A stretch of DNA of 64,000 bases from JBKHYJ01 sp046565505 (GTDB lineage Bacteria; Acidobacteriota; Blastocatellia; UBA7656): assembly GCA_046565505.1 (NCBI GenBank), contig JBKHYJ010000105.1:156510-220509 (forward strand). Reading direction: 5' to 3'. Made by a program: the position numbers and the translations under genes. Position 1 is the stretch's first letter. Every line of letters begins with the position of its first letter. The notes under the pieces were generated by a model. That model saw only the letters and a list, made by a program, of their open reading frames with translations. It had not been told where the DNA came from and ran no database searches. Shown piece after piece: positions 26,801 through 34,783 of this stretch.

Positions 26801-26923
26801 TTAGCCATCGGGTCAGGGGCGGAGATGTTACAGCCGCTCGCGATAGCCGTCATCGGCGGGCTGGCTATAGCTCTGCTGCTGTCGCTGGTGGTGACGCCCG
26901 CCGTCTACGCGATGCTGCGTTGA
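23843..26923 (+). CDS. RND-family inner-membrane efflux transporter (HAE1-like)
   Basis: A 1,026-residue proton-driven pump. Twelve membrane spans and two large periplasmic loops are expected. The fourth-span motif GLVIDDAIVVVENIYTHLAL (about 395-414) has the paired Asp residues of the proton relay in the hydrophobe/amphiphile (HAE1) class, not the metal-exporting (HME) class. The repeat in the second half (GIVAKNGILMLDAVEDH) is intact. The start is a GTG overlapping the adaptor stop. The operon encodes all three layers of the envelope pump, probably for drugs, bile-like compounds or signalling molecules. No regulator is linked. Confidence 0.93.
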   Translation: MSFARVITSQSRAVIVFVALLCAAGVYAALRLPIAIFPDTDFPRIVIIVDNGVVPAQQVLVSVTRPIEEAMNGIPGIRRIRSTTQRGGTDINLFFDWNVDIIQSLQLVQARLSQLTSGLPPTAAIRRVERLTFAVFPVAGYSVTSDERDTAFLRELASYTIRPRLARLAGVAEVAVAGGQTREYHVTVDPARLNSHAVSLQQVVEAVHNANVIESPGLIEENHRLELTLVSGLAKKPDELNAIVVATVNNAPVTVADVATVAEGTAPNYTIVTADGRPAVLVNILRQPNANTVAVVDEAKAELASMRAQLPRDVKIAPFYDESILVRESIKSVRDAILIGLLLSVAILYGFLRNWGTTLVATLVIPVTVLATFLAMWLAGLSFNLMTLGGVAAAIGLVIDDAIVVVENIYTHLALGQTRREAVQSAVSEITVPIIGSTITPVVVFLPLTLLTGVTGVFFRSLALTMAVALITSLVLALSFTPVLAEFFVKPRRRDVAMTEGEAAAGPRDEEAGQGRLLKAIVRRYEWLLSRALANRKAVMAVCVGVLAISYLLYQGLGSEFLPEFDEGAFVLDYFTPPGTSLAETDRILKHVERMLEETPEIESYSRRTGLQLGLSITEPNTGDFLVKLKADRKRSTEEVIDDLRKEIAAAEPSLDRVEFPGILTDLIGDLTSSPEPIEIKMFSEDTAALHHKAEEVAEAIEKIPGVVDVFPGITVSGPAITFKVDPQRAAQLGVNATDISNAVTIAMTGDATSSILQQGRLVAVRVVLPPAAKESLDQLKALQIRSPSKDALFRLDQVADVEYDKGQTEIERDGLRTTVAVTARLEGTDLGSAIGTIKARLAKEVKLPPGMTIEYGGLYREQQSSFRELMLSLALAIALVFVTLLIEFRSFSHPVAIMTGAVLALSGVLAALFITRTTLNVVSMMGMIMVIGIVAKNGILMLDAVEDHLAAGDTLTEALMRSGRRRFRPVLMTSLAAMLGMLPLALAIGSGAEMLQPLAIAVIGGLAIALLLSLVVTPAVYAMLR

Positions 26924-26952
26924 CCGCCGCCCGCCGGCGCGGCGGAAACAAA

Positions 26953-26979
26953 ATGGGAGAGCCGCGGCCGCTCTCCCAT
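26953..26979 (-). terminator. terminator of the S9 peptidase gene (bidirectional position)
   Basis: ATGGGAGAGC (26953-26962) and GCTCTCCCAT (26970-26979) form a perfect 10-bp stem. On the minus strand it is followed by TTTTGTTT, so it terminates the peptidase gene; it also lies 30 bases after the RND pump stop on the plus strand. Confidence 0.75.
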
Positions 26980-27011
26980 GAACCCATACCCTTCAGCGAA
27001 TCCGAAATCCG

Positions 27012-29087
27012 TCACGACTGCGCCCCGGGCTTTAGGTGGCTGTCGAACCACCCCAGCACGGTGTTGTACCAGAGTTCGGAGTTCAGCGGCTTCAAGACCC
27101 AGTGGCCCTCGTCCGGGAAGTAGAGCAGCCGCGACTCGACGCCCTGCCGCTGGAGAGTCGTAAAGAGCTGCAAGCCTTCGCCCACGGGCACGCGGTAATC
27201 GAGCTCGCCGTGAATGACGAGCGTGGGGGTGTTGAAATTCTTCACGGACATGTGCGGCGACCACTTCGTATACAGGTCCGGGTTGGTCCACGGCGTCCCT
27301 TTGAACTCCCACTCCGGGAACCAAAGCTCCTCGGTCGCGCCATACATGCTCATGATGTTGAAGAGCCCCGCGTGCGATACGAACGCCTTGAACTTAACGC
27401 GCGGGTCGTCGTTGTGCCCGAGGAGCCAGTTGACCATGTAGCCGCCGTAACTGCCGCCCGCCGCGCCCACGCGCTCCCTGTCCACGTATGGCAGTGATGC
27501 GGCGTACGCGACCCCGTTCATTATGTCCGTGTAAGCTTTCCCCGCCCAGTCGCCCGAAATCTCGTCTGTGAATTTCTGCCCGAACCCCACGGAGCCCCGC
27601 GGGTTCGGCGTGAAGACGACGTAGCCGGCCGAGGCGAAGACCTGCGGGTTCCAGCGGTAGCTCCACGAGTCGCCCCATACGCCCTGGGGCCCGCCATGAA
27701 TCAACACGATCATGGGCCACTTACGGGTCGGCGTGAAGTTCGCCGGCTTTACGATCCACCCCTGAACCTTCGCGCCCGCCGCGCCTTCCCACGTCACCTC
27801 CTCGGCGGGCCTCATATTGAAATCGGCGAGGAAGGCGTCGTTTGTCTTCGTCACCTGCGCGATGGCCGTGCCTCCGGCGGCCGCGCGGTAAATCTCTATG
27901 GGCCGCGTCAGGCTCTGGCGCGTGAAGACGAGCACCTTGCCGTCGGCGCTCACCTGCAAATCGTCGTTGAACCCATCGGCGATCAGCTTCCTTACGCCGC
28001 CCGCGACCGAAACTTCGTAGATGGGTTGGCGGCCGCGCTCGGCGACGGCCAGGTAAATCTTCTGGCCGTCGGGCGAGAACGCGAAGCCTTCGGCGTTGTT
28101 ATCAATCTGTTCCGTGAGCGAGTGACTCTGACCCGTCTTGCGGTCGTATAGCATCAGCCTCCAGCGGTCGCTCTCAAATCCGGGTTTCGACTGGGCGCGG
28201 TAAGCGATGTATCGCCCATCGGGCGAGTACTGCGGCGAGGCGTCGTTGGCGGGGTTGTCGCCTGTGATGCGCCGCGCCTCGCCCCCAGCCACGGCGACAG
28301 TGAATATGTCGCCGTTCGTTGACCTGGACTCGTCCTTATCCGTGTTGCGCGCGAAGGCCAGCTCCTTCGAGTCGGGCGAGAAGGCGTAATCGGGCGGGCC
28401 GCCCAGGCTGAATGGCGGCGCGTCGTAATCGCCCGGCGTCAGGTCGCGGGCGACCGCCCCGGCCGAGTCGCTTTCGGCCGAGACGACAAAGATGTGCGTG
28501 CGCTTCCCTTCCTTCCATGAATTCCAATGGCGGAATAGCAGGCGGTCGGCGATCTTCGCCTTCACCTTGCTCTGCGCTACCTGTTCGGCGCGCTTCTTAT
28601 TGCACTCATCGGTCGTGCACTCGGGGTATATTTCGGACGTGAAGGCGATCAATTTACCGTCGGGCGACCAGACCGGGCCATCGGCCCCCGTCGATATACT
28701 CGACACCTTCCTGACCTCGCCGCTCGCGACATCCATGACCCAGATTTGCGACTCGCCATCGCGCGCGGAGACGAAAGCGAGCCTCTTCCCGTCGGGCGAC
28801 CAGCGCGGCGAAGTCGATGATTGTTTTTCGTTCGTGAGCTGGCGGGGTTCGCCGCCGTCAACGGAGGTCAGGTAGATTTGAGTCGTCCTCTTGTTGGCGG
28901 CCTTGTCGGTGTCCGCGACGGTGTAGGCGACCCAGCGGCCGTCGGGCGAGAGCTGCGGGTCCGATACACGGCGTACGCTCAGCAGGTCGCCGATCATGAA
29001 TGGCCGCGACGGGGACTGCGTTTTGTCAGCCATGACGGGCGTGATGGCCAGCAGGGTGATAATCAGTGACGTGGTAACGCGCTTCAT
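27012..29087 (-). CDS. exported S9-family prolyl oligopeptidase / acylaminoacyl peptidase
   Basis: A 691-residue serine peptidase. A signal peptide (1-20) is followed by a WD40-like beta-propeller gate (about 35-400, repeated SPDGRWVAYTV and SPDGKRLAFVS blades) and a C-terminal alpha/beta-hydrolase domain. The catalytic triad is visible: Ser546 (GGSYGGYM), Asp630 (GELDYRVPV) and His662 (DEGHWV). It cleaves short peptides, releasing residues from the N-terminal side, in the periplasm or outside. GGGAGG lies 5 bases before the ATG at 29087. It converges on the RND operon and diverges from the DNA methylase. Confidence 0.93.
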   Translation of the reverse strand: MKRVTTSLIITLLAITPVMADKTQSPSRPFMIGDLLSVRRVSDPQLSPDGRWVAYTVADTDKAANKRTTQIYLTSVDGGEPRQLTNEKQSSTSPRWSPDGKRLAFVSARDGESQIWVMDVASGEVRKVSSISTGADGPVWSPDGKLIAFTSEIYPECTTDECNKKRAEQVAQSKVKAKIADRLLFRHWNSWKEGKRTHIFVVSAESDSAGAVARDLTPGDYDAPPFSLGGPPDYAFSPDSKELAFARNTDKDESRSTNGDIFTVAVAGGEARRITGDNPANDASPQYSPDGRYIAYRAQSKPGFESDRWRLMLYDRKTGQSHSLTEQIDNNAEGFAFSPDGQKIYLAVAERGRQPIYEVSVAGGVRKLIADGFNDDLQVSADGKVLVFTRQSLTRPIEIYRAAAGGTAIAQVTKTNDAFLADFNMRPAEEVTWEGAAGAKVQGWIVKPANFTPTRKWPMIVLIHGGPQGVWGDSWSYRWNPQVFASAGYVVFTPNPRGSVGFGQKFTDEISGDWAGKAYTDIMNGVAYAASLPYVDRERVGAAGGSYGGYMVNWLLGHNDDPRVKFKAFVSHAGLFNIMSMYGATEELWFPEWEFKGTPWTNPDLYTKWSPHMSVKNFNTPTLVIHGELDYRVPVGEGLQLFTTLQRQGVESRLLYFPDEGHWVLKPLNSELWYNTVLGWFDSHLKPGAQS

Positions 29088-29343
29088 AAAAACCTCCCAA
29101 GATTTGCGCCGCCGGATGTATGACTGTCACGCGGCGCTGACAGTCCTTAAACCTGCGATAAGTATGAGGGCGAACAAATTTATAGGCTACCAACCGGCTT
29201 ACTCGAAGTCAACGCGGGCCGCCGCGCCGCCCGGCCGGGTCCGCTTGAAGATTATAAATCCTGCGTTTATTCTTTTCGATCAACAAAGGGGTGAGTACTC
29301 GCGCGTAGCCACGCCCGAAGCTGAACGAGGGGATTCTGTAATC

Positions 29344-29361
29344 ATGCGAAGACTATACTGA
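29344..29361 (+). promoter_or_regulatory. possible five-codon leader ORF before the DNA methylase
   Basis: GAGGGGA (29327-29333) is followed 10 bases later by ATG CGA AGA CTA TAC TGA (MRRLY). Its stop ends 2 bases before the GTG start of the methylase, a spacing that allows translational re-initiation. TATACT (29354-29359) inside it also looks like a -10 box, so a leaderless methylase mRNA is the alternative reading. Confidence 0.3.
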
Positions 29362-29363
29362 CA

Positions 29364-30425
29364 GTGAACTACATCGGCTCCAAGCACACGCTCTTACCAT
29401 TCCTCGACCGCGTTTACCGCCGCATATCTGACGGCAGCGAGAGAGTATTCTGCGACCTGTTCGCCGGCACGGGGGTCGTCGGCCGTTTTTTTAAGCGCCG
29501 GGGGCTGAAGGTCATCGCCAACGACATGCAGTATTACGCGTACGTGCTGAACAAGGCGTACATCGAGATCAATCGGACGCCGCGCTTCACGCGCCTACGC
29601 AGAGAATACCGGGAGGAGATTCGCGGCGGCCGCGCCGCCATCGGAGGCGCGGCGGGAGCGGTACTTTCCTTCATCAATGACCTCCCGAGGAGGCGCGGCT
29701 TCATCTCGCGGCATTACGGGCCGGATGGGAATCGCCTTTACTACAGCCGCGAGAACGCGGAAAAGGCCGATTCGATCAGGCAGTCCATCGAGGGCTGGCG
29801 CGCGAGGGGGGTAATCTCAGAGAGGGAGTACTTCTATATACTCTGCTCGCTGCTTGAGGCCATAGATCAAGTCGCGAACACGGCCAGCGTGTATGGCGCA
29901 TTTCTGAAGAAGTTTAAGGACACGGCCAGGAGGCCGCTCGCCCTGAAGCCGCTCGAACTCAGCAACCACGCGGCCGGGTGCAAGGCATTCAATAAGAATG
30001 CGAATGAACTGATCGAAGAGGTCGAGTGCGACATACTCTACCTCGACCCCCCTTATAACCACCGCCAGTATGGCGCGAACTATCATGTCCTTGAAACCGT
30101 CGCCGCTTACGACAGGCCGGCGCTTAGCGGGATAACAGGCATGCGCAGCTACCAGCGCAGCGAATACTGCCGACAGAAAACGGCGAGGGACGCCCTGGAG
30201 CATCTCGTGAGGACCGCGCGGGCTAAGCACATCCTGCTGAGCTATAACGACGAGGGCCTGTTGAGCATGCGCGACGTACTCGGCATCTTGAGCCGCCGCG
30301 GCCAGCCGAAAACATTCTGGGTGGCATACAACCGTTTCAAGGCGGATAACGGGCGCGAGTACAAACGCGACAGCACCGTCGAGTACGTTCATTACGTGCG
30401 CGTGGTCAAACGCCCTGGGGCGTAG
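29364..30425 (+). CDS. orphan D12-class DNA adenine-N6 methyltransferase
   Basis: A 353-residue DNA methylase. Motif order is alpha: the N-terminal MNYIGSKHTLLPFL, the SAM-binding loop DLFAGTGVVG (31-40), the target region, then the catalytic DPPYN (228-232) for adenine N6. No restriction endonuclease, specificity subunit or Vsr gene is adjacent, so it probably acts in replication timing, repair or gene control, or is a leftover of a restriction system. The GTG start puts the conserved MNYIGSK at residue 1; no ribosome-binding site is at the usual distance. Recognition sequence unknown. It sits between an S9 peptidase and rnr with no mobile-element signs. Confidence 0.9.
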   Translation: MNYIGSKHTLLPFLDRVYRRISDGSERVFCDLFAGTGVVGRFFKRRGLKVIANDMQYYAYVLNKAYIEINRTPRFTRLRREYREEIRGGRAAIGGAAGAVLSFINDLPRRRGFISRHYGPDGNRLYYSRENAEKADSIRQSIEGWRARGVISEREYFYILCSLLEAIDQVANTASVYGAFLKKFKDTARRPLALKPLELSNHAAGCKAFNKNANELIEEVECDILYLDPPYNHRQYGANYHVLETVAAYDRPALSGITGMRSYQRSEYCRQKTARDALEHLVRTARAKHILLSYNDEGLLSMRDVLGILSRRGQPKTFWVAYNRFKADNGREYKRDSTVEYVHYVRVVKRPGA

Positions 30426-30460
30426 CGGCGTCGGGGCCTCTTCCCGGCCGGCCCCGGCCC

Positions 30461-32665
30461 CTAGGCGACCGAAAAATCTATCAAGTGGCGCGTGCGGTCG
30501 ACGCGAACGACCACCACGCGCACCTCGTCGCCGAGCCTGTACTTTCGGCCCGTCCGCTCGCCGACGAGCCTGTGCTTGCGCTCTTGGTATTCGTAAAAGT
30601 CGTCCGCGAGCGTAGAGACGTGCACGAGCCCCTCGACGAAGAATTCATTCAGCTCGACGTAGAACCCGTAATCCTTTACGGACGTAATCACGCCGTCAAA
30701 TTCGTCGCCGACGCGCCCGGCCATGAACTCCGCCTTGCGCCAGTCCATCAGCTCGCGCTCGGCGTCGTCGGCCGCGCGCTCGCGCTCGCTCGCTTGATCC
30801 CCTATGGTTTCAAGCGAGCTTCTCATCGCCAGCTCGCGCCCCTCGTCAAAGACCGGCCATGAGATGAGCTTGCGCGCTTTCTTGCGGCCGAGGTCTACCT
30901 GCTGCCACTCTTCCTCGCCGCGCCTGCCCTGCTCTATGACTTCGCGCAGCAGGCGGTGAACGACCAGGTCAGGGTATCGGCGTATGGGCGAAGTGAAATG
31001 CGTATAGGTCTTCATCGCGAGCCCGAAGTGGCCCCTGTTCTGCGGCGTGTACCGCGCGCGCTGCATCGAGCGCAGCATGAGGTAAGAGAGCATACGCTCT
31101 TCGGGGCGGCCCTGTATCTCGCGCGCGAGGTGCTGGAACCCGCGCTGCGGCAACGGGCCGTGCATGGAGAACTTGTGGCCGAACGAGGCGGCGATCTCCG
31201 CGAATTCCTCGACCTTCACGGGGTTCGGCTCTTCGTGAATTCGGTAGAGGGAGGGCACCTTCAGGCCCTCCATGTGCTTCGCGACGGTCTCGTTGGCGAG
31301 CAGCATGAACTCTTCGATCAGCCGGTGCGCGACGTTGCGCTCCGAGCGGACTATGCCGCCGACCTGCCCTTCGTCGTCGAAGAACATCTCCGCCTCGGGG
31401 AGGTCGAAATCTATGGCCCCGCGCTCCTCCCTGCGCCTGATGAGTGTGAGCGCCATCTCATGCATGGCGAACAGCATGTCTTTGATGTGCCCGAACCGGC
31501 GGGCCGCGTCGCCGGCCGGGTTCGTGAGGATTTCGTTGACCGCGGTGTAAGTCATGCGCTCGCGCGAATGGATGACGGAGGGCGCGAGCCTGTAATCGAC
31601 TACGCGGCCCGCGCGGTCAAGCTCCATCATCGCGGACATAGTGAGCCTGTCCGCGCGCGGGTTGAGCGAGCATATGCCATTCGAGAGGCGCTCGGGCAGC
31701 ATGGGGATGGCGCGCTCCGGGAAGTAAACGGAAGTGCCGCGGCGGAACGCCTCTTCGTCGAGCGGGCTTCCCCGCCGCACGTAATAACTCACGTCGGCTA
31801 TGTGCACGCCCAGCAGCACGCGGCCGCTCGGCAGCTCTTCGAGCGAGACGGCGTCGTCGAAATCGCGCGCAGACTCTCCGTCTATCGTTACCGTGAGATT
31901 CCCGCGCAGATCGACCCGCCCGGCGATTTGCTCGTCGGTGATGCGGTCTGGGATGGCCTCGGCTTCGGCCAGGACCGGGTCTGGAAAGACGTGCGGCAGG
32001 CGGTGTTTCCTGATGATAATTTCGAGGTCCACGCCCGGCGCGTCTTCCTTCCCGAGGATCTCGACCACGCGGCCCCTCGGCGGCCGGCCCGCGATGGGGA
32101 ACCGGCTGATCTCCACGTTGACTATGTCGCCGTCGGCCGCGCCGAGCGCGTCCGAAGGGGCCACGCCGATCTCGTAGAGAAATTTTTCGTCTATCGGGGA
32201 TACAAAAGACTCCGCGGTGAGTTTGACGAACCGGCCCACGACTGTGGGGTTGGCGTGGTGCAGCACGGCCTCTATGCGGCCTTCCCTGCCTCGGCCGCCC
32301 GTTCTGATGACGCGGGCTATGACGGTGTCGCCATGAAGCGCCTCGCCCATCGAGCGCTCGCCTATGAACAGGTCGCCGGCCTCGCGCTCGCGCTCGTCAT
32401 CCGGGACTACGAAGGCGTGTCCCGAGCGCGTGCCGCGCAGCGTGCCTATCAGGAGTCCTTCGCCCTGCCTGCGCCAGTAGCGCCCGCCTTTGGACCCTGC
32501 GAAGCCGACCCGCACGAACTCTGCCAGATACCGGCGCAGCCCGGCGGCCTGCGATTCGTTGAGTCCGAGCGCTTCGGCCAGCCGGTCGGCGGTCACGCTG
32601 CGCCCGCCCTTCGACCTGGGGAGCGCTTGCAGTACTCGCTGGGCAGAAAGGTTCGTGTTAAGCAT
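30461..32665 (-). CDS. rnr: ribonuclease R (3'-5' exoribonuclease, RNB family)
   Basis: A 734-residue processive exoribonuclease that degrades structured RNA. An N-terminal winged-helix part (SKGGRSVTADRLAEALGLNE) precedes cold-shock domains (about 70-210; SGHAFVVPDDE). The RNB catalytic domain comes next (SARDFDDAVSLEE with metal-binding Asp residues; HIADVSYYVRRGSPLDEEA), then an S1 domain (GDEFDGVITSVKDYGFYVEL) near the end. The start at 32665 (MLNTNLSAQRVLQALPRS) is chosen because the open frame further upstream only translates heptad repeat B (residues such as FRFWILDCE). The nearest purine-rich site, GAGGAA, is 14 bases away, so the start is less certain than the gene. Confidence 0.93.
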   Translation of the reverse strand: MLNTNLSAQRVLQALPRSKGGRSVTADRLAEALGLNESQAAGLRRYLAEFVRVGFAGSKGGRYWRRQGEGLLIGTLRGTRSGHAFVVPDDEREREAGDLFIGERSMGEALHGDTVIARVIRTGGRGREGRIEAVLHHANPTVVGRFVKLTAESFVSPIDEKFLYEIGVAPSDALGAADGDIVNVEISRFPIAGRPPRGRVVEILGKEDAPGVDLEIIIRKHRLPHVFPDPVLAEAEAIPDRITDEQIAGRVDLRGNLTVTIDGESARDFDDAVSLEELPSGRVLLGVHIADVSYYVRRGSPLDEEAFRRGTSVYFPERAIPMLPERLSNGICSLNPRADRLTMSAMMELDRAGRVVDYRLAPSVIHSRERMTYTAVNEILTNPAGDAARRFGHIKDMLFAMHEMALTLIRRREERGAIDFDLPEAEMFFDDEGQVGGIVRSERNVAHRLIEEFMLLANETVAKHMEGLKVPSLYRIHEEPNPVKVEEFAEIAASFGHKFSMHGPLPQRGFQHLAREIQGRPEERMLSYLMLRSMQRARYTPQNRGHFGLAMKTYTHFTSPIRRYPDLVVHRLLREVIEQGRRGEEEWQQVDLGRKKARKLISWPVFDEGRELAMRSSLETIGDQASERERAADDAERELMDWRKAEFMAGRVGDEFDGVITSVKDYGFYVELNEFFVEGLVHVSTLADDFYEYQERKHRLVGERTGRKYRLGDEVRVVVVRVDRTRHLIDFSVA

Positions 32666-32668
32666 CAG

Positions 32669-32807
32669 GGTTTTGGATTTCCTCTGCGGGTGACGCGCTC
32701 GGCGCGCGCGGTTTCCAGGCTTTGGATTGAACGCGGCGCGTTTGGGACAGGGCCCGCGGGCCCGAAGTTCGCAATCCAAAATCCAAAATCTAAAATCCAA
32801 AATCTGA
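32669..32807. repeat. heptad-periodic inverted repeat, locus B (rnr/tRNA-Leu intergenic)
   Basis: The clearest member. Five exact seven-base units run from 32773 to 32807 (aatccaa, aatccaa, aatctaa, aatccaa, aatctga). Opposite-orientation units lie at 32669-32682 (ggttttg, gatttcc) and 32711-32731 (gtttcca, ggctttg, gattgaa), separated by GC-rich spacer. The halves could pair across about 40-90 bases. Translated, the array gives the NPKSKIQN-like peptide common in spurious bacterial proteins. Confidence 0.7.
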
Positions 32808-32837
32808 TTGACACCGTTTGCGTCATCTAGTTAGTAT
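32808..32837 (+). promoter_or_regulatory. sigma-70 promoter for tRNA-Leu
   Basis: A perfect TTGACA (32808-32813) begins on the base after heptad repeat B. With an 18-base spacer it faces TAGTAT (32832-32837). The tRNA begins 36 bases downstream. Confidence 0.6.
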
Positions 32838-32872
32838 ATTTTCACTTCGATTGAATCACAATCGCGTGTTAT

Positions 32873-32955
32873 GCGGATGTGGCGGAATGGCAGACGCGCA
32901 GCGCTCAGGACGCTGTGAGAGCAATCTCGTGAAGGTTCAAGTCCTTTCATCCGCA
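32873..32955 (+). tRNA. tRNA-Leu (anticodon CAG)
   Basis: An 83-nucleotide class II tRNA. The acceptor arm GCGGATG pairs with CATCCGC and leaves A as discriminator, as expected for leucine. The anticodon loop CTCAGGA, closed by CAGCG/CGCTG, gives anticodon CAG for CUG codons, the commonest Leu codon in such GC-rich DNA. A variable arm (TGAGAGCAATCTCG) and the TTCAAGT T-loop follow. The 3' CCA is not encoded. It stands alone. Confidence 0.93.
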
Positions 32956-33094
32956 TGAATCTTTCATCGCCCAATAATTCTTAGAAATGTGACCGAAAGC
33001 ATAAAACTTCCGAGGCGGGAGCCTTACGCTCTCGACGGCGGCCGGAAAGCTTATCATCGCTTTTCTAGTCGGTAATTTTTCGGCGAAATATCTC

Positions 33095-34504
33095 ATGCTC
33101 TCAATTCGGGCAAAGCTGACGCTGTGGTACCTGGGCATCGCCGCGACGGTGCTGCTCGCGTTCGCCGTGGCAATCTACTTTTACCTCTCGCGGGGGTTGC
33201 TCGACGCAATCGACACGTCGCTTTGGAATCAGGCGGACCGGATAGCGCGGGCGACGGGCTACCCTTCGAGCAACGAAGAGCCGAGCCAGCCGGGCGTCTT
33301 CATGCTCGCGCCGCAGTTCGTTTCAATCGTCGGTCGCAACGGCGAAGTCACGGACGCCATACTCGACGCGGAGGGGCACGAGGTCCCCGTCACGCAGGAG
33401 GCGCTCGACCTGGCGGCCGCGGAGTTCAAGCCTCAGTACAGGGAGGTGTCGCTCTCGCCCACCGAGCATGCGCGCGTAATCACCTGGCCTTCGCGCGACG
33501 AGGACGGCGAGGTGTTTTTCGTGGTCGTAGGCCAATCTCTCAAAGAGCTCCGGCAGGCGCAGCGCCAGTTATTATTCCTGCTCGCCATCGCCAACCCCGT
33601 GGCCCTGCTGCTGGCGTCGCTCGGCGGCCTGTGGATAGCAAACAAGGCGCTCCGCCCGGTCGACCGCCTCACGCGCGCCGCCGAGCGAATCGGGCGCGGC
33701 AGCCTCAACGAGCGCGTGGCAGAGGTCGGCTCCAACGACGAGATGGGGCGGCTCGCCGCCACCTTCAATGAGATGATAAGCAAGCTGGAGCAGGCCTTCG
33801 AGCGCGAGCGCAGGTTTACGGCTGACGCTTCGCATGAGTTGAAGACGCCGCTCGCCGTTCTCCGCGGCGACATAGAAGTCGCGCTGCGCCGCGACCGCCC
33901 CCCCGAAGAGTACAGGCGTGTGCTCGCGTCGAGCCTCGAAGAGATTGCGCGCCTCACCAAGCTCACCGACGACCTGTTGACGCTCGCGCGGTCGGACGCG
34001 GGCGAGCGCGTGCTTGAGCTTGAGCCCGTAAGGCTAGACGAGCTTGCCGCCGAGGCGCACGCATACATTCAGCCGCTCGCCCGGTCCGTAGGCATCACGC
34101 TAAGCTACGACGCGCCCCGGCCCCCTGTTATCGTCGAAGGCGACGAGAAGAGGCTTAAGCAACTGCTCGTCAACCTGCTGGACAATGCCATCAAGTACAC
34201 CCCGTCGGGCGGCAGCGTGCGGCTGGCGCTGGCCGTCGAGGGTGCTTCGGCCCTCGTCGAAGTTTCAGACACCGGCCGCGGGATACCCGCCGGCGCACTG
34301 CCTCATGTCTTCGAGCGATTCTACCGCCAGAGCGACCCTAAAGATTCTCGCGTGACCGGGTTCGGGCTCGGCCTCGCCATTTCAAAATGGATCGTTGATG
34401 CGCATGGCGGCGACATCGAGGTCGATAGCGCTGACGGCAAAGGCTCGCGATTCAGGGTCAGGCTGCCGGTCGCGAAATCCGTAGCCGCGCCGCGGGCCGA
34501 ATAG
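33095..34504 (+). CDS. membrane sensor histidine kinase
   Basis: A 469-residue inner-membrane kinase: membrane span 1 (about 9-31), a periplasmic sensor region of about 125 residues with no recognised ligand fold, span 2 (about 159-181) and a HAMP linker (182-235). The dimerisation/phospho-acceptor helix has His247 (ASHELKTPLAVLRGD). The ATPase domain shows LLVNLLDNAIKYTP (N box), VSDTGRGIP (G1) and GFGLGLAIS (G2). Layout resembles the CusS/heavy-metal-type kinases. No response-regulator gene is adjacent on either side, which is odd because this class is normally paired. The start at 33095 gives a proper basic-hydrophobic N-terminus. Confidence 0.92.
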   Translation: MLSIRAKLTLWYLGIAATVLLAFAVAIYFYLSRGLLDAIDTSLWNQADRIARATGYPSSNEEPSQPGVFMLAPQFVSIVGRNGEVTDAILDAEGHEVPVTQEALDLAAAEFKPQYREVSLSPTEHARVITWPSRDEDGEVFFVVVGQSLKELRQAQRQLLFLLAIANPVALLLASLGGLWIANKALRPVDRLTRAAERIGRGSLNERVAEVGSNDEMGRLAATFNEMISKLEQAFERERRFTADASHELKTPLAVLRGDIEVALRRDRPPEEYRRVLASSLEEIARLTKLTDDLLTLARSDAGERVLELEPVRLDELAAEAHAYIQPLARSVGITLSYDAPRPPVIVEGDEKRLKQLLVNLLDNAIKYTPSGGSVRLALAVEGASALVEVSDTGRGIPAGALPHVFERFYRQSDPKDSRVTGFGLGLAISKWIVDAHGGDIEVDSADGKGSRFRVRLPVAKSVAAPRAE

Positions 34505-34516
34505 CGGCCGCCCGCT

Positions 34517-34556
34517 AAACTGGCCGCGGGCGAGGGCCCGCGGCCAGTTTGAGTTT
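34517..34556 (+). terminator. terminator after the histidine kinase
   Basis: A perfect 15-bp GC-rich stem (34517-34531 with 34536-34550), loop GAGG, followed by GAGTTTTC. It separates the kinase gene from recJ. Confidence 0.75.
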
Positions 34557-34783
34557 TCACGCCTGCCGCTGACGACCCCTTACGCCCGCATGCCTTCCCC
34601 GGGTTCAGTTTCGTGATCGCGGCGACGGACGGCTTTGCCCGTGCGGACAGGTTCGCCATGTGTTATCTTATTGCGCCGGAAGTAACTCTCAGGAACGAGC
34701 CTTGGTCTTCGGACAGACGGGGGCATAATGACAAACACACCTGGGTCTGACATCAGAAATCTATAACCAAGAAACGGAAGGCG

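Noticed and set aside
32666..32800. 45-residue N-terminal extension of RNase R
   Set aside because: It translates heptad repeat B and is not conserved protein sequence.
30956..32830. 624-codon open frame on the plus strand opposite rnr
   Set aside because: Complementary shadow of a GC-rich gene; no domain, start site or ribosome-binding site, and its end reads the heptad repeat.
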